Made by a program: the position numbers and the translations under genes
Assembly (NCBI RefSeq): GCF_001375535.1
Contig: NZ_LN831197.1
Span: 2,286,535-2,350,534 of the forward strand
Source: Bacillus niameyensis
GTDB taxonomy: Bacteria > Bacillota > Bacilli > Bacillales > Bacillaceae_C
Reading direction: 5' to 3'
DNA length: 64,000 nucleotides
Shown here: piece by piece, positions 34,648-43,208 of the stretch
Position numbering within the stretch: position 1 is the stretch's first letter
Layout of the letters: each line of letters starts with the position of its first letter
Notes under the pieces: generated by a model
What the model saw: the letters and a program-made list of their open reading frames with translations, nothing else
Database searches by the model: none
Told to the model about the DNA's origin: nothing

Positions 34648-35747
34648 AAGGCGAACTCCTCTTGTTTCATAATAACTGGTACCATAAATTCTACTACTGT
34701 ACCTTTTTCTGAAATCAACTCTAACTTACCTTCAATCAGAGCTAAGCGCTCCTTCATGCCATTAAGACCATTTCCGACATTTGATAAATCAGCTATTCCA
34801 ACGCCATCATCTTTTACAATAATCGGTAAATGGCTTTTTTCTTCCTGCATCGTCACAATACAGCATTTTGCTCTACTATGTTTAACAATATTCGTTCCAG
34901 CTTCACGAAGGCAAAGGGCTAATATATTTTGCTGTAATGGGGATATTTTAGAAAAGTCAATTTTCCCCTCTTGCAAAAAATCGATTTCTGCCGCTGTCAA
35001 AATTTGTTCCATTTGGATAAGTTCCTCTTGGATCGTATTCGCCCGCATATCGGAAACCAGTTCACGAACTTGCTTTAGTGCTGAACGTGATGTTTTTTCT
35101 ATTTCCTTAGCTTCCGCTTTTGCTCGCCCAGACTCCTTTTCTATCAGTCTCTGAACTAGTTGACTTTGCAATGTAATGAGAGATAATGTGTGTCCTAATG
35201 TATCATGCAAATCGCGTGCAATACGAACCCGTTCTTCCCTTTTGACCAATTCTTTAATCTGCTCATTCGCTTGATCTAACTGTTTTTCCAGTTCCATGCG
35301 CTTATACATTGAGCGAATCCCAAAAGGTGAAATCAACATGACTGCCAAAAACGGCAATATGAAGAGGATATCAACGAGTGAATGCCGGATCGCCAAGATT
35401 ACAGATGTTCCTACTAATACCGCAGTAAAAGCCCCGTAAGCCCGATGGAACTGCCACTTTTTTTCATACCAACCAATAAAGTTGGCGGGAAAGAACCCTA
35501 GAAATAAATTGTACGGGCTAAACCAAATAGTAAGAATGACTATAATTGCTAATTGTACAACGAGCCAGTTTGAAAAGATTTTTACCGCAGGGTACCAAAA
35601 AAGGTTCCGATATGAAAGGAGAAAAAGCAGGATGAGGGTGTATCCTAAAGCGGCTTTCCACCCTCGTTCAAGAGAAACGTAGTAAATGGGCATGACAAGA
35701 TAAACTAAAAAAATATAAGGGAAAAACCCGAACTGCCTTGGGAACAT
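34644..35747 (-). CDS. yvfT: HisKA_3 sensor histidine kinase, YvfT/DesK-like
   Basis: 367 residues. Five to six short N-terminal helices (to about residue 145), a coiled linker, phospho-acceptor His181 (IARDLHDTLGHTLS), and a HATPase_c domain with EAGTNIVKHSRA and GVGNGLNGMKERL-like G boxes (VGIADLSNVGNGL). DesK-type topology suggests sensing within the membrane. Start at the ATG with AAGGA 7 nt upstream; a TTG five codons earlier is also open. Confidence 0.88.
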   Translation of the reverse strand: MFPRQFGFFPYIFLVYLVMPIYYVSLERGWKAALGYTLILLFLLSYRNLFWYPAVKIFSNWLVVQLAIIVILTIWFSPYNLFLGFFPANFIGWYEKKWQFHRAYGAFTAVLVGTSVILAIRHSLVDILFILPFLAVMLISPFGIRSMYKRMELEKQLDQANEQIKELVKREERVRIARDLHDTLGHTLSLITLQSQLVQRLIEKESGRAKAEAKEIEKTSRSALKQVRELVSDMRANTIQEELIQMEQILTAAEIDFLQEGKIDFSKISPLQQNILALCLREAGTNIVKHSRAKCCIVTMQEEKSHLPIIVKDDGVGIADLSNVGNGLNGMKERLALIEGKLELISEKGTVVEFMVPVIMKQEEFAL

Positions 35748-35765
35748 ACGAAATTCCTTCAATCT

Positions 35766-36503
35766 TTACACCGCTTCCTGTTTCCTTCTTATATAAATAG
35801 ATAATACCATGAAAAGGAGTAAATAGGCGGATAAAATCAGAATATTCCTTACATCAGGAGCATGCCCGCGAATAATCTCCCATGCCCCATTGCCAAATTG
35901 AAACGCTGGAAGCCATAGACCGATTTTTTGGATAATATTTGGCAAAACATCCATTGGCATCCACATTCCACCTGTTATCGCCAAAACCATATAAATGACA
36001 TTGCTGACACCTACAGCTGTATCAACTCTTTTCATTGTTCCTACTAGCGTCCCTATTGCTAGAAACGGAACTGACGCAAGTAAAATCCAGCCGGCACTGA
36101 AAACCCATTCGAGAGCGGACAATGACACTTGGTTCACAACGACACCGGCAACAAAAATCACCAATACTGATAATACATGTACCAATGTCTGCCCTACCAT
36201 TTTAGCAGAATAATAGACAGCATCAGATAACGGTGTGACTCGGATAAATGTTGTCCACCCTTGCGTCCGCTCCTCAACTAACCGAACCCCCATCGTCATG
36301 ATAGAGCTCCCCATCACACTAAAAGTGGTCATCGACATTAAATAATGGGCATTCCATTCATTTTGATCAGGAACATCAAATTTGAAAATCTTTGTAAAAA
36401 TAATGTAAAACAAAATCGGCATGAAAAGTGACCAAAATAAATAATATGGATTCCTCAGCATCCGTAGAATTTCTATTTCACACTGATGTTTGAATATTTT
36501 CAT
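35766..36503 (-). CDS. yvfS: ABC-2 type permease, YvfS-like
   Basis: 245 residues with six hydrophobic segments and the ABC-2 signature region near YMVLAITGGMWMPMDVLPNI. ATG behind GGAGG, one base after the ATPase stop. Forms an exporter with the YvfR-like ATPase; substrate unknown. Confidence 0.88.
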   Translation of the reverse strand: MKIFKHQCEIEILRMLRNPYYLFWSLFMPILFYIIFTKIFKFDVPDQNEWNAHYLMSMTTFSVMGSSIMTMGVRLVEERTQGWTTFIRVTPLSDAVYYSAKMVGQTLVHVLSVLVIFVAGVVVNQVSLSALEWVFSAGWILLASVPFLAIGTLVGTMKRVDTAVGVSNVIYMVLAITGGMWMPMDVLPNIIQKIGLWLPAFQFGNGAWEIIRGHAPDVRNILILSAYLLLFMVLSIYIRRKQEAV

Positions 36504-36504
36504 C

Positions 36505-37407
36505 TTATATGGCCTCCTTTTCCTTGTTAGTCAACTGCTCAAACGCTTCCTCCAGACGCCCCTTCTCTATGCGAATATCTTTAACTTGAAGATTCAAGCT
36601 GTAAATTTTCGCTAAGACAGCATCTGTATCATCTGTCACAATGATTACTCGACCATCTTTCTCGATTAAATCTGAAATAAAGGACTCTTCTATCAACATC
36701 TTTCTTGGCAGACGTTGCTCTGTAATAAAGGAAACCGATTGCCTCGTCAATTTATTTTTGATTGCATCAGGCTCCCCATCAGCGATAATCGACCCTTGAT
36801 TAAATAAAATAATGCGGCTCGCGATATCATCTGCTTCCTGCAAGTAATGGGTTGAGAAAAGGATCGTCTTCCCTTGGTCTGCTAACTGTTTTATAGTCTT
36901 CCAGAACATATTCCGTGCAGAAATGTCCATCCCAACAGTCGGTTCATCAAAAAATAATATATCGGGATTTCCCGCTAGCGCTAAAGCAAAACCAACTCTC
37001 CGTTTTTGCCCTCCTGATAATTTCTCCGTTCGTCTTTTTAAATCTTCTTCAGCTAATCCTGTAAGTTTGATTAGTTGTTCCATGGAGAGCGGTGCTGGAT
37101 AATAACTTTGAAATAGGCGCAGAATTTCCTTCACTTTTAGTCCATCCATTAGACTAACATCCTGTAACATCACTCCTATTTTTTCCCGAACCCATTTTTC
37201 CTTCGCCTCACCACCAAACAATTTAGCCGATCCATTAGTCGGATTTAGAAGTCCGAGCATCATTAACATCGTCGTCGTTTTTCCTGCCCCATTTGGACCT
37301 AAAATCGCCACTACTTCTCCCTTTTTAATCGAAAAAGATACATGATCAACTGCCTTTTTATCTTTGAATATTTTCGTTAAGTGATGAATTTCAACAACAT
37401 TTTCCAT
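36505..37407 (-). CDS. yvfR: ABC transporter ATP-binding protein, YvfR-like
   Basis: 300 residues. Walker A GPNGAGKTT (37-45), signature LSGGQKRR, Walker B ILFFDEPT and H-loop STHYLQEAD are intact, followed by the C-terminal region common to drug-export ATPases. ATG with GGAGGT 9 nt upstream. First gene of the operon; a TGAC-AAAT-GTCA palindrome lies 84 nt upstream. Confidence 0.9.
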   Translation of the reverse strand: MENVVEIHHLTKIFKDKKAVDHVSFSIKKGEVVAILGPNGAGKTTTMLMMLGLLNPTNGSAKLFGGEAKEKWVREKIGVMLQDVSLMDGLKVKEILRLFQSYYPAPLSMEQLIKLTGLAEEDLKRRTEKLSGGQKRRVGFALALAGNPDILFFDEPTVGMDISARNMFWKTIKQLADQGKTILFSTHYLQEADDIASRIILFNQGSIIADGEPDAIKNKLTRQSVSFITEQRLPRKMLIEESFISDLIEKDGRVIIVTDDTDAVLAKIYSLNLQVKDIRIEKGRLEEAFEQLTNKEKEAI

Positions 37408-37489
37408 TCAACGTTCACCTCCATCGTTCTTATTTTTATTGTAGAGAATGAATGTTGGGAATTTTAGTTAAGCATGTAATGATTTTAGA

Positions 37490-37503
37490 ATGACAAATGT
37501 CAT
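37490..37503. promoter_or_regulatory. Candidate response-regulator site upstream of yvfR
   Basis: ATGAC-AAAT-GTCAT palindrome, 84 nt upstream of the ATPase start. It shares the TGAC-N4-GTCA form and distance with the site upstream of lnrL (7101). Confidence 0.5.
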
Positions 37504-37703
37504 GTAATTCTCGTTCCTTATACCAGCGCCATATAGAAATTAGAACAATTAATATTTTCTGATAAAAAAACAACTTGGCTATGTGAACGTTACCAATTAA
37601 TATAATTTTAACACTATTTAATATATTACTTACGGAATCTTTACTAATAATTAAAAATACGATGTTAAAATTACTTTAGGTTCAAATCGGGCGGAGACGT
37701 GGA

Positions 37704-37750
37704 GACAACCCAAATTGAAGTTCCTTCAATTTGGGGTTGTCTTTCTTTTT
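37704..37750 (+). terminator. Strong intrinsic terminator in the leader of the solute-binding protein gene
   Basis: 17-bp stem beginning GACAACCC-AAATTGAAG with one bulged G, 3-nt loop, then TTTCTTTTT. No gene precedes it on the plus strand, so it ends either an unannotated small RNA or an attenuated leader. It sits 41 nt before the next start codon. The remaining AT-rich 37408-37703 shows no ORF. Confidence 0.8.
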
Positions 37751-37790
37751 CCCTGATGAACTAATAAATATTAAGGTTAAGGAGGTAACA

Positions 37791-39149
37791 ATGAAGAAAT
37801 CGTTAGTAGCTTGTTTTGCACTTGTTTTTATGCTTGTATTAGTCGGTTGTCAGAGTGGTCCAGTTCAGGGGGAGGATGCTGCAGATAAAACTGGTACGGA
37901 TAAGGTGAATGAAGCCGCAGAACCTGTAGAATCAGAGGATAACTTGCTGGATGAGCCTGTGACACTAACACTTTGGAATAAAGCGATGGGTATTATAAAT
38001 GATGAGGTATCAGCGGAAATGTTTGCTCCTGTCCATGAAAAATACCCAAATGTCACCATTGAAATTTTGGAAGATGTCAATATAGAGGATATGATGGCCG
38101 CGGGAAAGGTTCCTGATTTGATTGCGACGAGCAATTATTATTTGTTGGAACACATCGATATGGGACTAGCTGGCAATATGGCTGAGTTCTTTGAAACACA
38201 TGGGATAGCACTTAGTCAATTCAATCCAGCCATTGTGGAAAATTTAAGTACATTTGCAGAAATGCAAGGGGTACCCGGTGCTATTTATGGTATGCCGGTT
38301 TCGATGAATCAAGGTGTTCTTGCTTATAACAAAGATATTTTTGATCAGTTGGGTGTTCCCTATCCTGAGCAAGGGATGACATGGAAGGAAATAATTGATC
38401 TATCAAGACAAGTTACTGGGAACTTTGGAGGAACGGATTATATAGGATTTTCACCTGGATCCATCCAAACAATGACACGTCCCCAAGGACTTGCTGTTGT
38501 TGATGATGATGAAAATGTAATCATTAACACTCCTGAATATAAAGCTGCATTCGAATTGCTCGATGAATTATATAAAATTCCTGGAGTCGTTAATGGTGAA
38601 GAATACAACTACAATATGAACTTTTTCATGGAAGAAAGACGCTTAGCGATGATCCCTTACTGGTTCGCTGCCTTTACGTCGCGAATTCCTATTATGGAAG
38701 AAACAGGATTGAATTGGGGCTTGACGAGTTTTCCGACAACACCAGATAATCCTAATTTAGGTAGAGAAGTAGATTACCATTTGTTTGTAGTGCCCGAAAT
38801 GGCAAAAAATCGTGAAGCTGCCTTAAAAGTGGTATCAGAGTTAATTACTGAAGAGGCACAATCTTATCTTGGTAAGGAAGTTCTTAGGCTAACTGTATTG
38901 GATAATGAAGATGTTCGGAATTCTTATGCAGAGGGATCAGGTTTATATGAACAGGAACAACTTGATCAAGTGTTTTCCGTAGAGCCTGCTCCAACACCAA
39001 GACCGACAATGTACGATAGGGATGTGTACTCAATATTAGGAGAGGCACACCGCAAACTCGCTGTCGAAAAACAAGACATTAACACGGTGTTACGTGAAGC
39101 TGAGGAAGAAGCAAATAATAAAGTACAAGAATTAAAAAACAACCAATAG
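37791..39149 (+). CDS. Extracellular solute-binding lipoprotein (family 1)
   Basis: 452 residues. Lipobox LVGC (Cys20) then an acidic linker; mature part has the family 1 sugar-binding layout: VTLTLWNKAMG, PDLIATSNYYLLEH, YGMPVSMNQGVLAYNKDIFDQLGVPYP, and MIPYWFAAF. Such proteins deliver sugars or oligosaccharides to MalF/MalG-type permeases. None is encoded nearby, so it is an orphan component. ATG with AAGGAGG 6 nt upstream; an open frame of 20 codons before it lies within the leader hairpin. C-terminus is Glu/Lys-rich and helical. Confidence 0.88.
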   Translation: MKKSLVACFALVFMLVLVGCQSGPVQGEDAADKTGTDKVNEAAEPVESEDNLLDEPVTLTLWNKAMGIINDEVSAEMFAPVHEKYPNVTIEILEDVNIEDMMAAGKVPDLIATSNYYLLEHIDMGLAGNMAEFFETHGIALSQFNPAIVENLSTFAEMQGVPGAIYGMPVSMNQGVLAYNKDIFDQLGVPYPEQGMTWKEIIDLSRQVTGNFGGTDYIGFSPGSIQTMTRPQGLAVVDDDENVIINTPEYKAAFELLDELYKIPGVVNGEEYNYNMNFFMEERRLAMIPYWFAAFTSRIPIMEETGLNWGLTSFPTTPDNPNLGREVDYHLFVVPEMAKNREAALKVVSELITEEAQSYLGKEVLRLTVLDNEDVRNSYAEGSGLYEQEQLDQVFSVEPAPTPRPTMYDRDVYSILGEAHRKLAVEKQDINTVLREAEEEANNKVQELKNNQ

Positions 39150-39179
39150 GATTGCGGAACAAGAGGCTTGGATATAACT

Positions 39180-39259
39180 AATCAGTGGAATGGGACATCC
39201 ATCTATGAATACTAAAACTCCCAACCTGATGCGAAAAATTGCTTCCCATTCCACTGATT
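39180..39259. repeat. Perfect 16-bp inverted repeat with 48-bp spacer
   Basis: AATCAGTGGAATGGGA (39180-39195) and its exact complement (39244-39259). No ORF inside and no target duplication recognised. It could fold as the 3' end of the solute-binding protein mRNA or be a remnant of a small element. Confidence 0.6.
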
Positions 39260-39267
39260 CCATCTGA

Positions 39268-39300
39268 TAATCAAAAGGATGATCCCCCTTCGGATCATCC
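39268..39300 (-). terminator. Intrinsic terminator after the coiled-coil gene
   Basis: GGATGATCC / GGATCATCC stem with a 6-nt loop, followed on the minus strand by TTTTGATT; the stem includes the stop region of the gene. Confidence 0.7.
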
Positions 39301-40131
39301 CTTTGGATTTTTAATCTTCTCCTTCACATCCGACCCATTCATAAGTTGAGTAAAGTAAGAAGAGGTTAATTTATAACCATGTTCGATTTTCCCAGCTAAA
39401 AAACCTACTCTTTCGAAAATAACTGAACGAATATGGTTAATTTCTCTGACTACTTTTTCTACTAGGGCTTCCTGGCTTTCTAACCTTGTGATGACATCTT
39501 GTTGATGATTCTCTTGTTCATCCATCCTGCCTATTACATTCTTCAATTGGTCTTCTTGGTTAATTAATCGTTTGATTACTTCTTCGTGAAGCTCTTCCTG
39601 CTTTCCTGTAAGTACTTCTTGGCTAAATGTTTGCTTTTCTTGTAATTCCATTTGTTCCGTCATTCGTTCTGAGTCTTGTCTTTGTTGCTCGGCCATTTCT
39701 TCATTCTTCATTTGCAGTTTTTCTAACCGTTGCATGATTTCCTGATTCGATAAGTTCATCACATGAATTTGCTCAAGAATCGTCTGTCTCCGCTGTGCCT
39801 CATCCTCGACCATTGCAGATTGCCGTCCATCTAATTTCGTCAATAGTTCAATGGCAAACTTTTCAAATGCTTCTCGTTGAAAATTGATCTCCTTTAATTC
39901 CGTTAACTGCCCAGCAATGTTTTCAATGCGCCCCGTCTGTTTGCCATCGTATTTTTTATATAACTGTTTTAAATCATGGAAAGCTTTATTTAGTTCATCA
40001 TTTGCTTGTTTTTGCTGATGTAATAATTCTGACCACTGATCATATTTAAAAATCGTCTGATTCGTCGTCCGAATTTCTCCATTATTTTTAAAAAGATTTG
40101 GGTACTCGTTCTCATTAATAAAAAGTCCCAT
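39295..40131 (-). CDS. Coiled-coil protein divergent from cotA, unrecognised
   Basis: 278 residues from the ATG before GLFINENEYPNLF. The first 45 residues look ordered; residues about 45-250 are almost continuous heptad coiled coil rich in Gln, Glu and Lys, with repeated LxxQE and xRLExQE units; the tail is basic. Upstream codons are open to 40176 but GGGG lies 12 nt before the chosen ATG. A CATACGATA sequence matching the sigma-K -10 consensus lies 34 nt upstream. With cotA across the divergent region this suggests a spore-coat or mother-cell protein; that role is inferred. Confidence 0.65.
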   Translation of the reverse strand: MGLFINENEYPNLFKNNGEIRTTNQTIFKYDQWSELLHQQKQANDELNKAFHDLKQLYKKYDGKQTGRIENIAGQLTELKEINFQREAFEKFAIELLTKLDGRQSAMVEDEAQRRQTILEQIHVMNLSNQEIMQRLEKLQMKNEEMAEQQRQDSERMTEQMELQEKQTFSQEVLTGKQEELHEEVIKRLINQEDQLKNVIGRMDEQENHQQDVITRLESQEALVEKVVREINHIRSVIFERVGFLAGKIEHGYKLTSSYFTQLMNGSDVKEKIKNPKG

Positions 40132-40164
40132 ATTGGCATACATCCCCTTATGGCATGATCTTGA

Positions 40165-40173
40165 TATCGTATG
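40165..40173 (-). promoter_or_regulatory. Candidate sigma-K -10 element of the coiled-coil gene
   Basis: CATACGATA on the minus strand fits CATAnnnTA exactly. No clear AC-type -35 element stands 16-17 nt upstream, so support is partial. Confidence 0.4.
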
Positions 40174-40332
40174 CATCCGTTTTCGGGAAGGACATTGGAA
40201 TCAGAAGAAATATTTTACTTTCATCCGCGTTTGGCCATTCATAAACAGATGCCCTGCGTAAAATATCATGAGCAGAAGTGACTTGCTAGCTTGTTCGTCA
40301 TGGGCAAAGGAATAAAGAAAGGAGTGTGAAAA

Positions 40333-41889
40333 ATGCATACACTTGACCAAGTCACAGATAAAATAGACCCTTCAAACCCTGATACAATTCCAAAATTTGT
40401 GGATGAGTTGCCGATTCCCTCCGTCGCAAGGCCAAGCAAAGTGATTAGAGGCAAGTCATACTATGAAATTGATATGAGGCAAGTTCAGCACAAATTTCAC
40501 AAATTCATGCCGTCAACAACGATTTGGGGATACAATGGATTGCAGCCAGGACCAACGATTAAGGTCAAACGAAACGAAACAATCTATGTTAAATGGAAAA
40601 ATCAATTACCTGCGAAACATTTATTACCAATTGACCGAACACTTCATGGATCTGCTGGTCCACATGACGTTCGGACAGTCGTCCACGTACATGGAGCCAA
40701 TGTCGATTGGGAAAGTGATGGTTATCCAGAAGCGTGGTTTACAAAAAATTTCGCCGCAACTGGCCCTAACTTTTTACGCAAAGTCTATGAATATACGAAC
40801 CGCCAAATGGGAGCAACCCTTTGGTATCATGATCATGCAATTGGCATTACACGACTTAATGTTTATGCCGGACTCGCCGGTTTTTATTTAATTCAAGATC
40901 CTGTGGAAAAGCGTTTAAAGTTACCTAGTAGTCGCTATGATATTCCGATCATGATTCAAGACCGCTCGTTTAATGCTGATGGCTCGTTGTTTTATCCGGA
41001 AAATACGGATCCGCCTGCCCCTGTAAACCCATCTGTTCAACCGTTTTTCAATGGAAATACGATCGCAGTAAACGGCAAACTATGGCCCCGTTTGAAAGTT
41101 GAGCCGAGAAAATATCGCTTTAGAATTTTAAATGCATCTAATACAAATGGCTATACATTAAGATTAGGGGATGGAAGAACTTTCTATCAGATCGCTACTG
41201 ATGGAGGACTTATTGAAAAACCAGTTGAACTCGATACGCTGCCTCTTTTTCCAGCAGAACGTTCAGAAATCATCGTTGATTTTTCAAAACATAAGGGAAA
41301 AAAAATAATCTTACAAAATACAAATGAAGAAGGAAATTTAGGCGTAATCATGAGGTTTGACGTTGTTCTTCCGCTTAGTCAAAAGGATACGAGTCGGATA
41401 CCAGCTACTCTAGTCCCTGAGCAACCATTAGAAGAAAAAATGGCCGATAAAACTCGCTTATTGACGTTAAATGGTACGCAAGATGAATACGGGAGACCTT
41501 TGCTTTTATTGGATCACCGCATGTGGCATGACCCCGTAACAGAGAAACCTGAAATCGGGACAACGGAAATTTGGAAATTTATTAATGAAACGACCTTCCC
41601 ACATCCGATGCATATTCATTTAATTCAATTTAAAGTCTTACATCGCAGACCTTTTGATTTGGAGCGTTTCCAACAAGATGGATATATCCAATATACCGGG
41701 CCGCCGATTGAACCAGAAGTGTATGAAAGAGGTTGGAAAGATACCGTAAGAGCGGATGACGGAATGGTCACAAGTGTCATTATGAAATTCACAGAAAATC
41801 CCGGTCTCTACGTATGGCACTGCCACATTTTGGAACACGAGGATTATGACATGATGAGGCCGATGACCGTTGTAAAGAAAAGGAAATAG
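40333..41889 (+). CDS. cotA: Spore-coat multicopper oxidase (laccase) CotA
   Basis: 518 residues, close to B. subtilis CotA (513) throughout: FVDELPIP, WGYNGLQPGPTIKVKRNE, DGYPEAWF. All copper motifs are present: HVHGAN, WYHDHAIG, HPMHIHL and WHCHILEHEDYDMM, giving type 1, 2 and 3 sites with Met as axial ligand region. In spores it oxidises phenolics and bilirubin-type substrates and makes the brown coat pigment. The hairpin-rich region of CotA with a cysteine pair is shorter here. ATG with GGAGTG 6 nt upstream. Divergent from a coiled-coil gene and convergent with an acetyltransferase, separated by a palindromic repeat. Confidence 0.96.
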   Translation: MHTLDQVTDKIDPSNPDTIPKFVDELPIPSVARPSKVIRGKSYYEIDMRQVQHKFHKFMPSTTIWGYNGLQPGPTIKVKRNETIYVKWKNQLPAKHLLPIDRTLHGSAGPHDVRTVVHVHGANVDWESDGYPEAWFTKNFAATGPNFLRKVYEYTNRQMGATLWYHDHAIGITRLNVYAGLAGFYLIQDPVEKRLKLPSSRYDIPIMIQDRSFNADGSLFYPENTDPPAPVNPSVQPFFNGNTIAVNGKLWPRLKVEPRKYRFRILNASNTNGYTLRLGDGRTFYQIATDGGLIEKPVELDTLPLFPAERSEIIVDFSKHKGKKIILQNTNEEGNLGVIMRFDVVLPLSQKDTSRIPATLVPEQPLEEKMADKTRLLTLNGTQDEYGRPLLLLDHRMWHDPVTEKPEIGTTEIWKFINETTFPHPMHIHLIQFKVLHRRPFDLERFQQDGYIQYTGPPIEPEVYERGWKDTVRADDGMVTSVIMKFTENPGLYVWHCHILEHEDYDMMRPMTVVKKRK

Positions 41890-41896
41890 CGATCAT

Positions 41897-41935
41897 TCGA
41901 CAAACTTCGGGGCGTGCCTGTCACGCCCCGAATTC
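41897..41935. repeat. Full copy of the GTGCCTGTCAC palindromic element between convergent genes
   Basis: TTCGACAAACTTCGGGGCGTG-CCTGT-CACGCCCCGAATTC folds into a stem of at least 14 bp. It carries the stop codon and last codons of the acetyltransferase gene and can act as bidirectional terminator. Confidence 0.75.
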
Positions 41936-42493
41936 TTCTTTCAAAATGGAATACATTTTAAGATCTCTATGTTTGCCTTTTATATACATAACTTTTCTTA
42001 AAACACCTTCAAACGACATCCCGGCTTTTTCCATAACTCTGCTGGAAGCTACATTTTCCTCCATACATCTTGCCTGGATTCGTACTAGATCCATTTTTTC
42101 AAAACCAAAACGAACGACTTCCCGAACGGCTTCCGTCATAATCCCCGCTCCCCAATAATCGCGCGATAAAACATAACCGATTTCAGCATGACCATGTCTT
42201 GGTTTCCAAGAGAAAAAATCAATTGTCCCAATCAGCTTTCCATTTTCTTTCCACTCAATGCCCCACGGGCCTTCTTGACTATTTTCGTATCTTTCCAATA
42301 CAAATTGAATGAATGCCTCCGTATCCGCTAACGAACGATGCGTATCCCATGTTACATACCGGGAAACTTCGTGATCAGATCCATAATGGTGTATATCATG
42401 AAGATCTTTCATCGTTACTTTCCTTAGAAGCAATCTCTCCGTTTCTAAAGATGGCAAATCCCCATAAATATGCTCAATCTCCAAACTCCCCAC
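41921..42493 (-). CDS. GNAT-family (RimJ/RimL-type) N-acetyltransferase
   Basis: 190 residues. ETERLLLRKVTMKDLHDI at the N-terminus, IGTIDFFSW, the acetyl-CoA loop region VLSRDYWGAGIMTEAVREVVRFGF (R/Q-x-x-G-x-G/A form) and ARCMEENVASSRVMEKAGMSFEG are typical of the ribosomal-protein/aminoacyl acetyltransferase branch. The start may be GTG (given) or a TTG three codons later, which has GGGGGA at better distance. The last three residues, FGA, are encoded by a dispersed palindrome. Substrate unknown. Confidence 0.88.
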   Translation of the reverse strand: MGSLEIEHIYGDLPSLETERLLLRKVTMKDLHDIHHYGSDHEVSRYVTWDTHRSLADTEAFIQFVLERYENSQEGPWGIEWKENGKLIGTIDFFSWKPRHGHAEIGYVLSRDYWGAGIMTEAVREVVRFGFEKMDLVRIQARCMEENVASSRVMEKAGMSFEGVLRKVMYIKGKHRDLKMYSILKEEFGA

Positions 42494-42653
42494 TCCCCCT
42501 CAATTGTTTGCACTATTATACACGATTGAAGGTTGGATTAGTGGATTATTTTTGAGATCTGTTGGTTTTTACTCCCTCGTATTATTAAGCTAAACGAGAA
42601 AAAAATACATATAGGCTTTCATTTTAAACAAGCATTTTCTTAATAGTTGCAAT

Positions 42654-42715
42654 GTTGTTCGCGTTATTTTCCGGTTATTCGCGTTAAAAGCCTAGTTGTT
42701 CGCGATAAGTCCAGA
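42654..42715. repeat. Three-unit 20-21-bp array (GTTNTTCGCG type)
   Basis: GTTGTTCGCGTTATTTTCCG, GTTATTCGCGTTAAAAGCC and GTTGTTCGCGATAAGTCC start at 42654, 42674 and 42695. Same period as the arrays at 7147 and 59073 but another core sequence. Lies between the acetyltransferase and sspH. Confidence 0.6.
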
Positions 42716-42777
42716 ATGACGCAGTCCTAATCAAACCTGCCCGAATTGGTAATCCGATTACAAAGGAGGCTATAAAT

Positions 42778-42972
42778 ATGGACATTCAACGTGCACATGA
42801 AATCATTTCTGCACCGCACATGATTCATGTCAATTACCGAGGAATTCCCGTCTACTTGAAAAAAGTTCATGAAGACAATCAGATTGCCACTGTTTTCCCT
42901 TTAGATAATATGGATCATGTTCAAATTGTCGATGTGAATGGATTAGCCGAAACAAATGGGGGAGGTATTTAA
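42778..42972 (+). CDS. sspH: H-type small acid-soluble spore protein
   Basis: 64 residues. MDIQRAHEIISAPHMIHVNYRGIPVYL and the following VHEDNQIATVFPLDN match the SspH family (start M-x-IQRA, central VxYxGxPVxIxxVxExxxxA). Minor forespore protein made under sigma-G and retained in the mature spore. Slightly longer than the usual 59 residues because of the tail NGLAETNGGGI. ATG with AGGAGG 8 nt upstream. Followed without gap by a second paralog. Confidence 0.93.
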   Translation: MDIQRAHEIISAPHMIHVNYRGIPVYLKKVHEDNQIATVFPLDNMDHVQIVDVNGLAETNGGGI

Positions 42973-43152
42973 ATGAACCGTCAACGAGCAGAGGAAATTG
43001 TTCAATCTGGAGATTTGAAACATGTTACTTATAACGGCGAGCGCATTTTTATTCAACAAGTTGATGAGCAAAAAGAAACTGCACGAATTTATCCGTTAGA
43101 CGATCCTCAAAACGAATTGGATGTTCCTCTTTCACAGTTGGTTGAAAAATAA
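42973..43152 (+). CDS. sspH: H-type small acid-soluble spore protein, second copy
   Basis: 59 residues, the canonical SspH length: MNRQRAEEIVQSGDLKHVTY, then NGERIFIQQVDEQKETARIY. Its ATG directly follows the stop of the first copy, and its ribosome binding site GGGGGAGGT is formed by the Gly-Gly-Gly codons at the end of that gene, so expression is coupled. The two copies are clearly diverged paralogs, so the duplication is old. A strong terminator follows. Confidence 0.93.
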   Translation: MNRQRAEEIVQSGDLKHVTYNGERIFIQQVDEQKETARIYPLDDPQNELDVPLSQLVEK

Positions 43153-43165
43153 ATATTTCCTATAA

Positions 43166-43207
43166 AAAAGCCTGTTCCCATTCAAACAAGTGGGAGCAGG
43201 CTTTTCC
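43166..43207. terminator. Bidirectional terminator after the sspH pair
   Basis: AAAAGCCTGTTCCCA / TGGGAGCAGGCTTTT stem with a 10-nt loop, T-run on both strands, between convergent genes. Confidence 0.9.
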
Positions 43208-43208
43208 T

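Noticed and set aside
37731-37790. Upstream extension of the solute-binding protein
   Set aside because: The extra codons lie in a terminator hairpin; AAGGAGG directly precedes the internal ATG that begins a normal lipoprotein signal.
40217-40248. A sigma-K promoter for cotA (CATAAACAG)
   Set aside because: The last two bases of the -10 consensus are missing and no -35 AC element lies at 16-17 nt.
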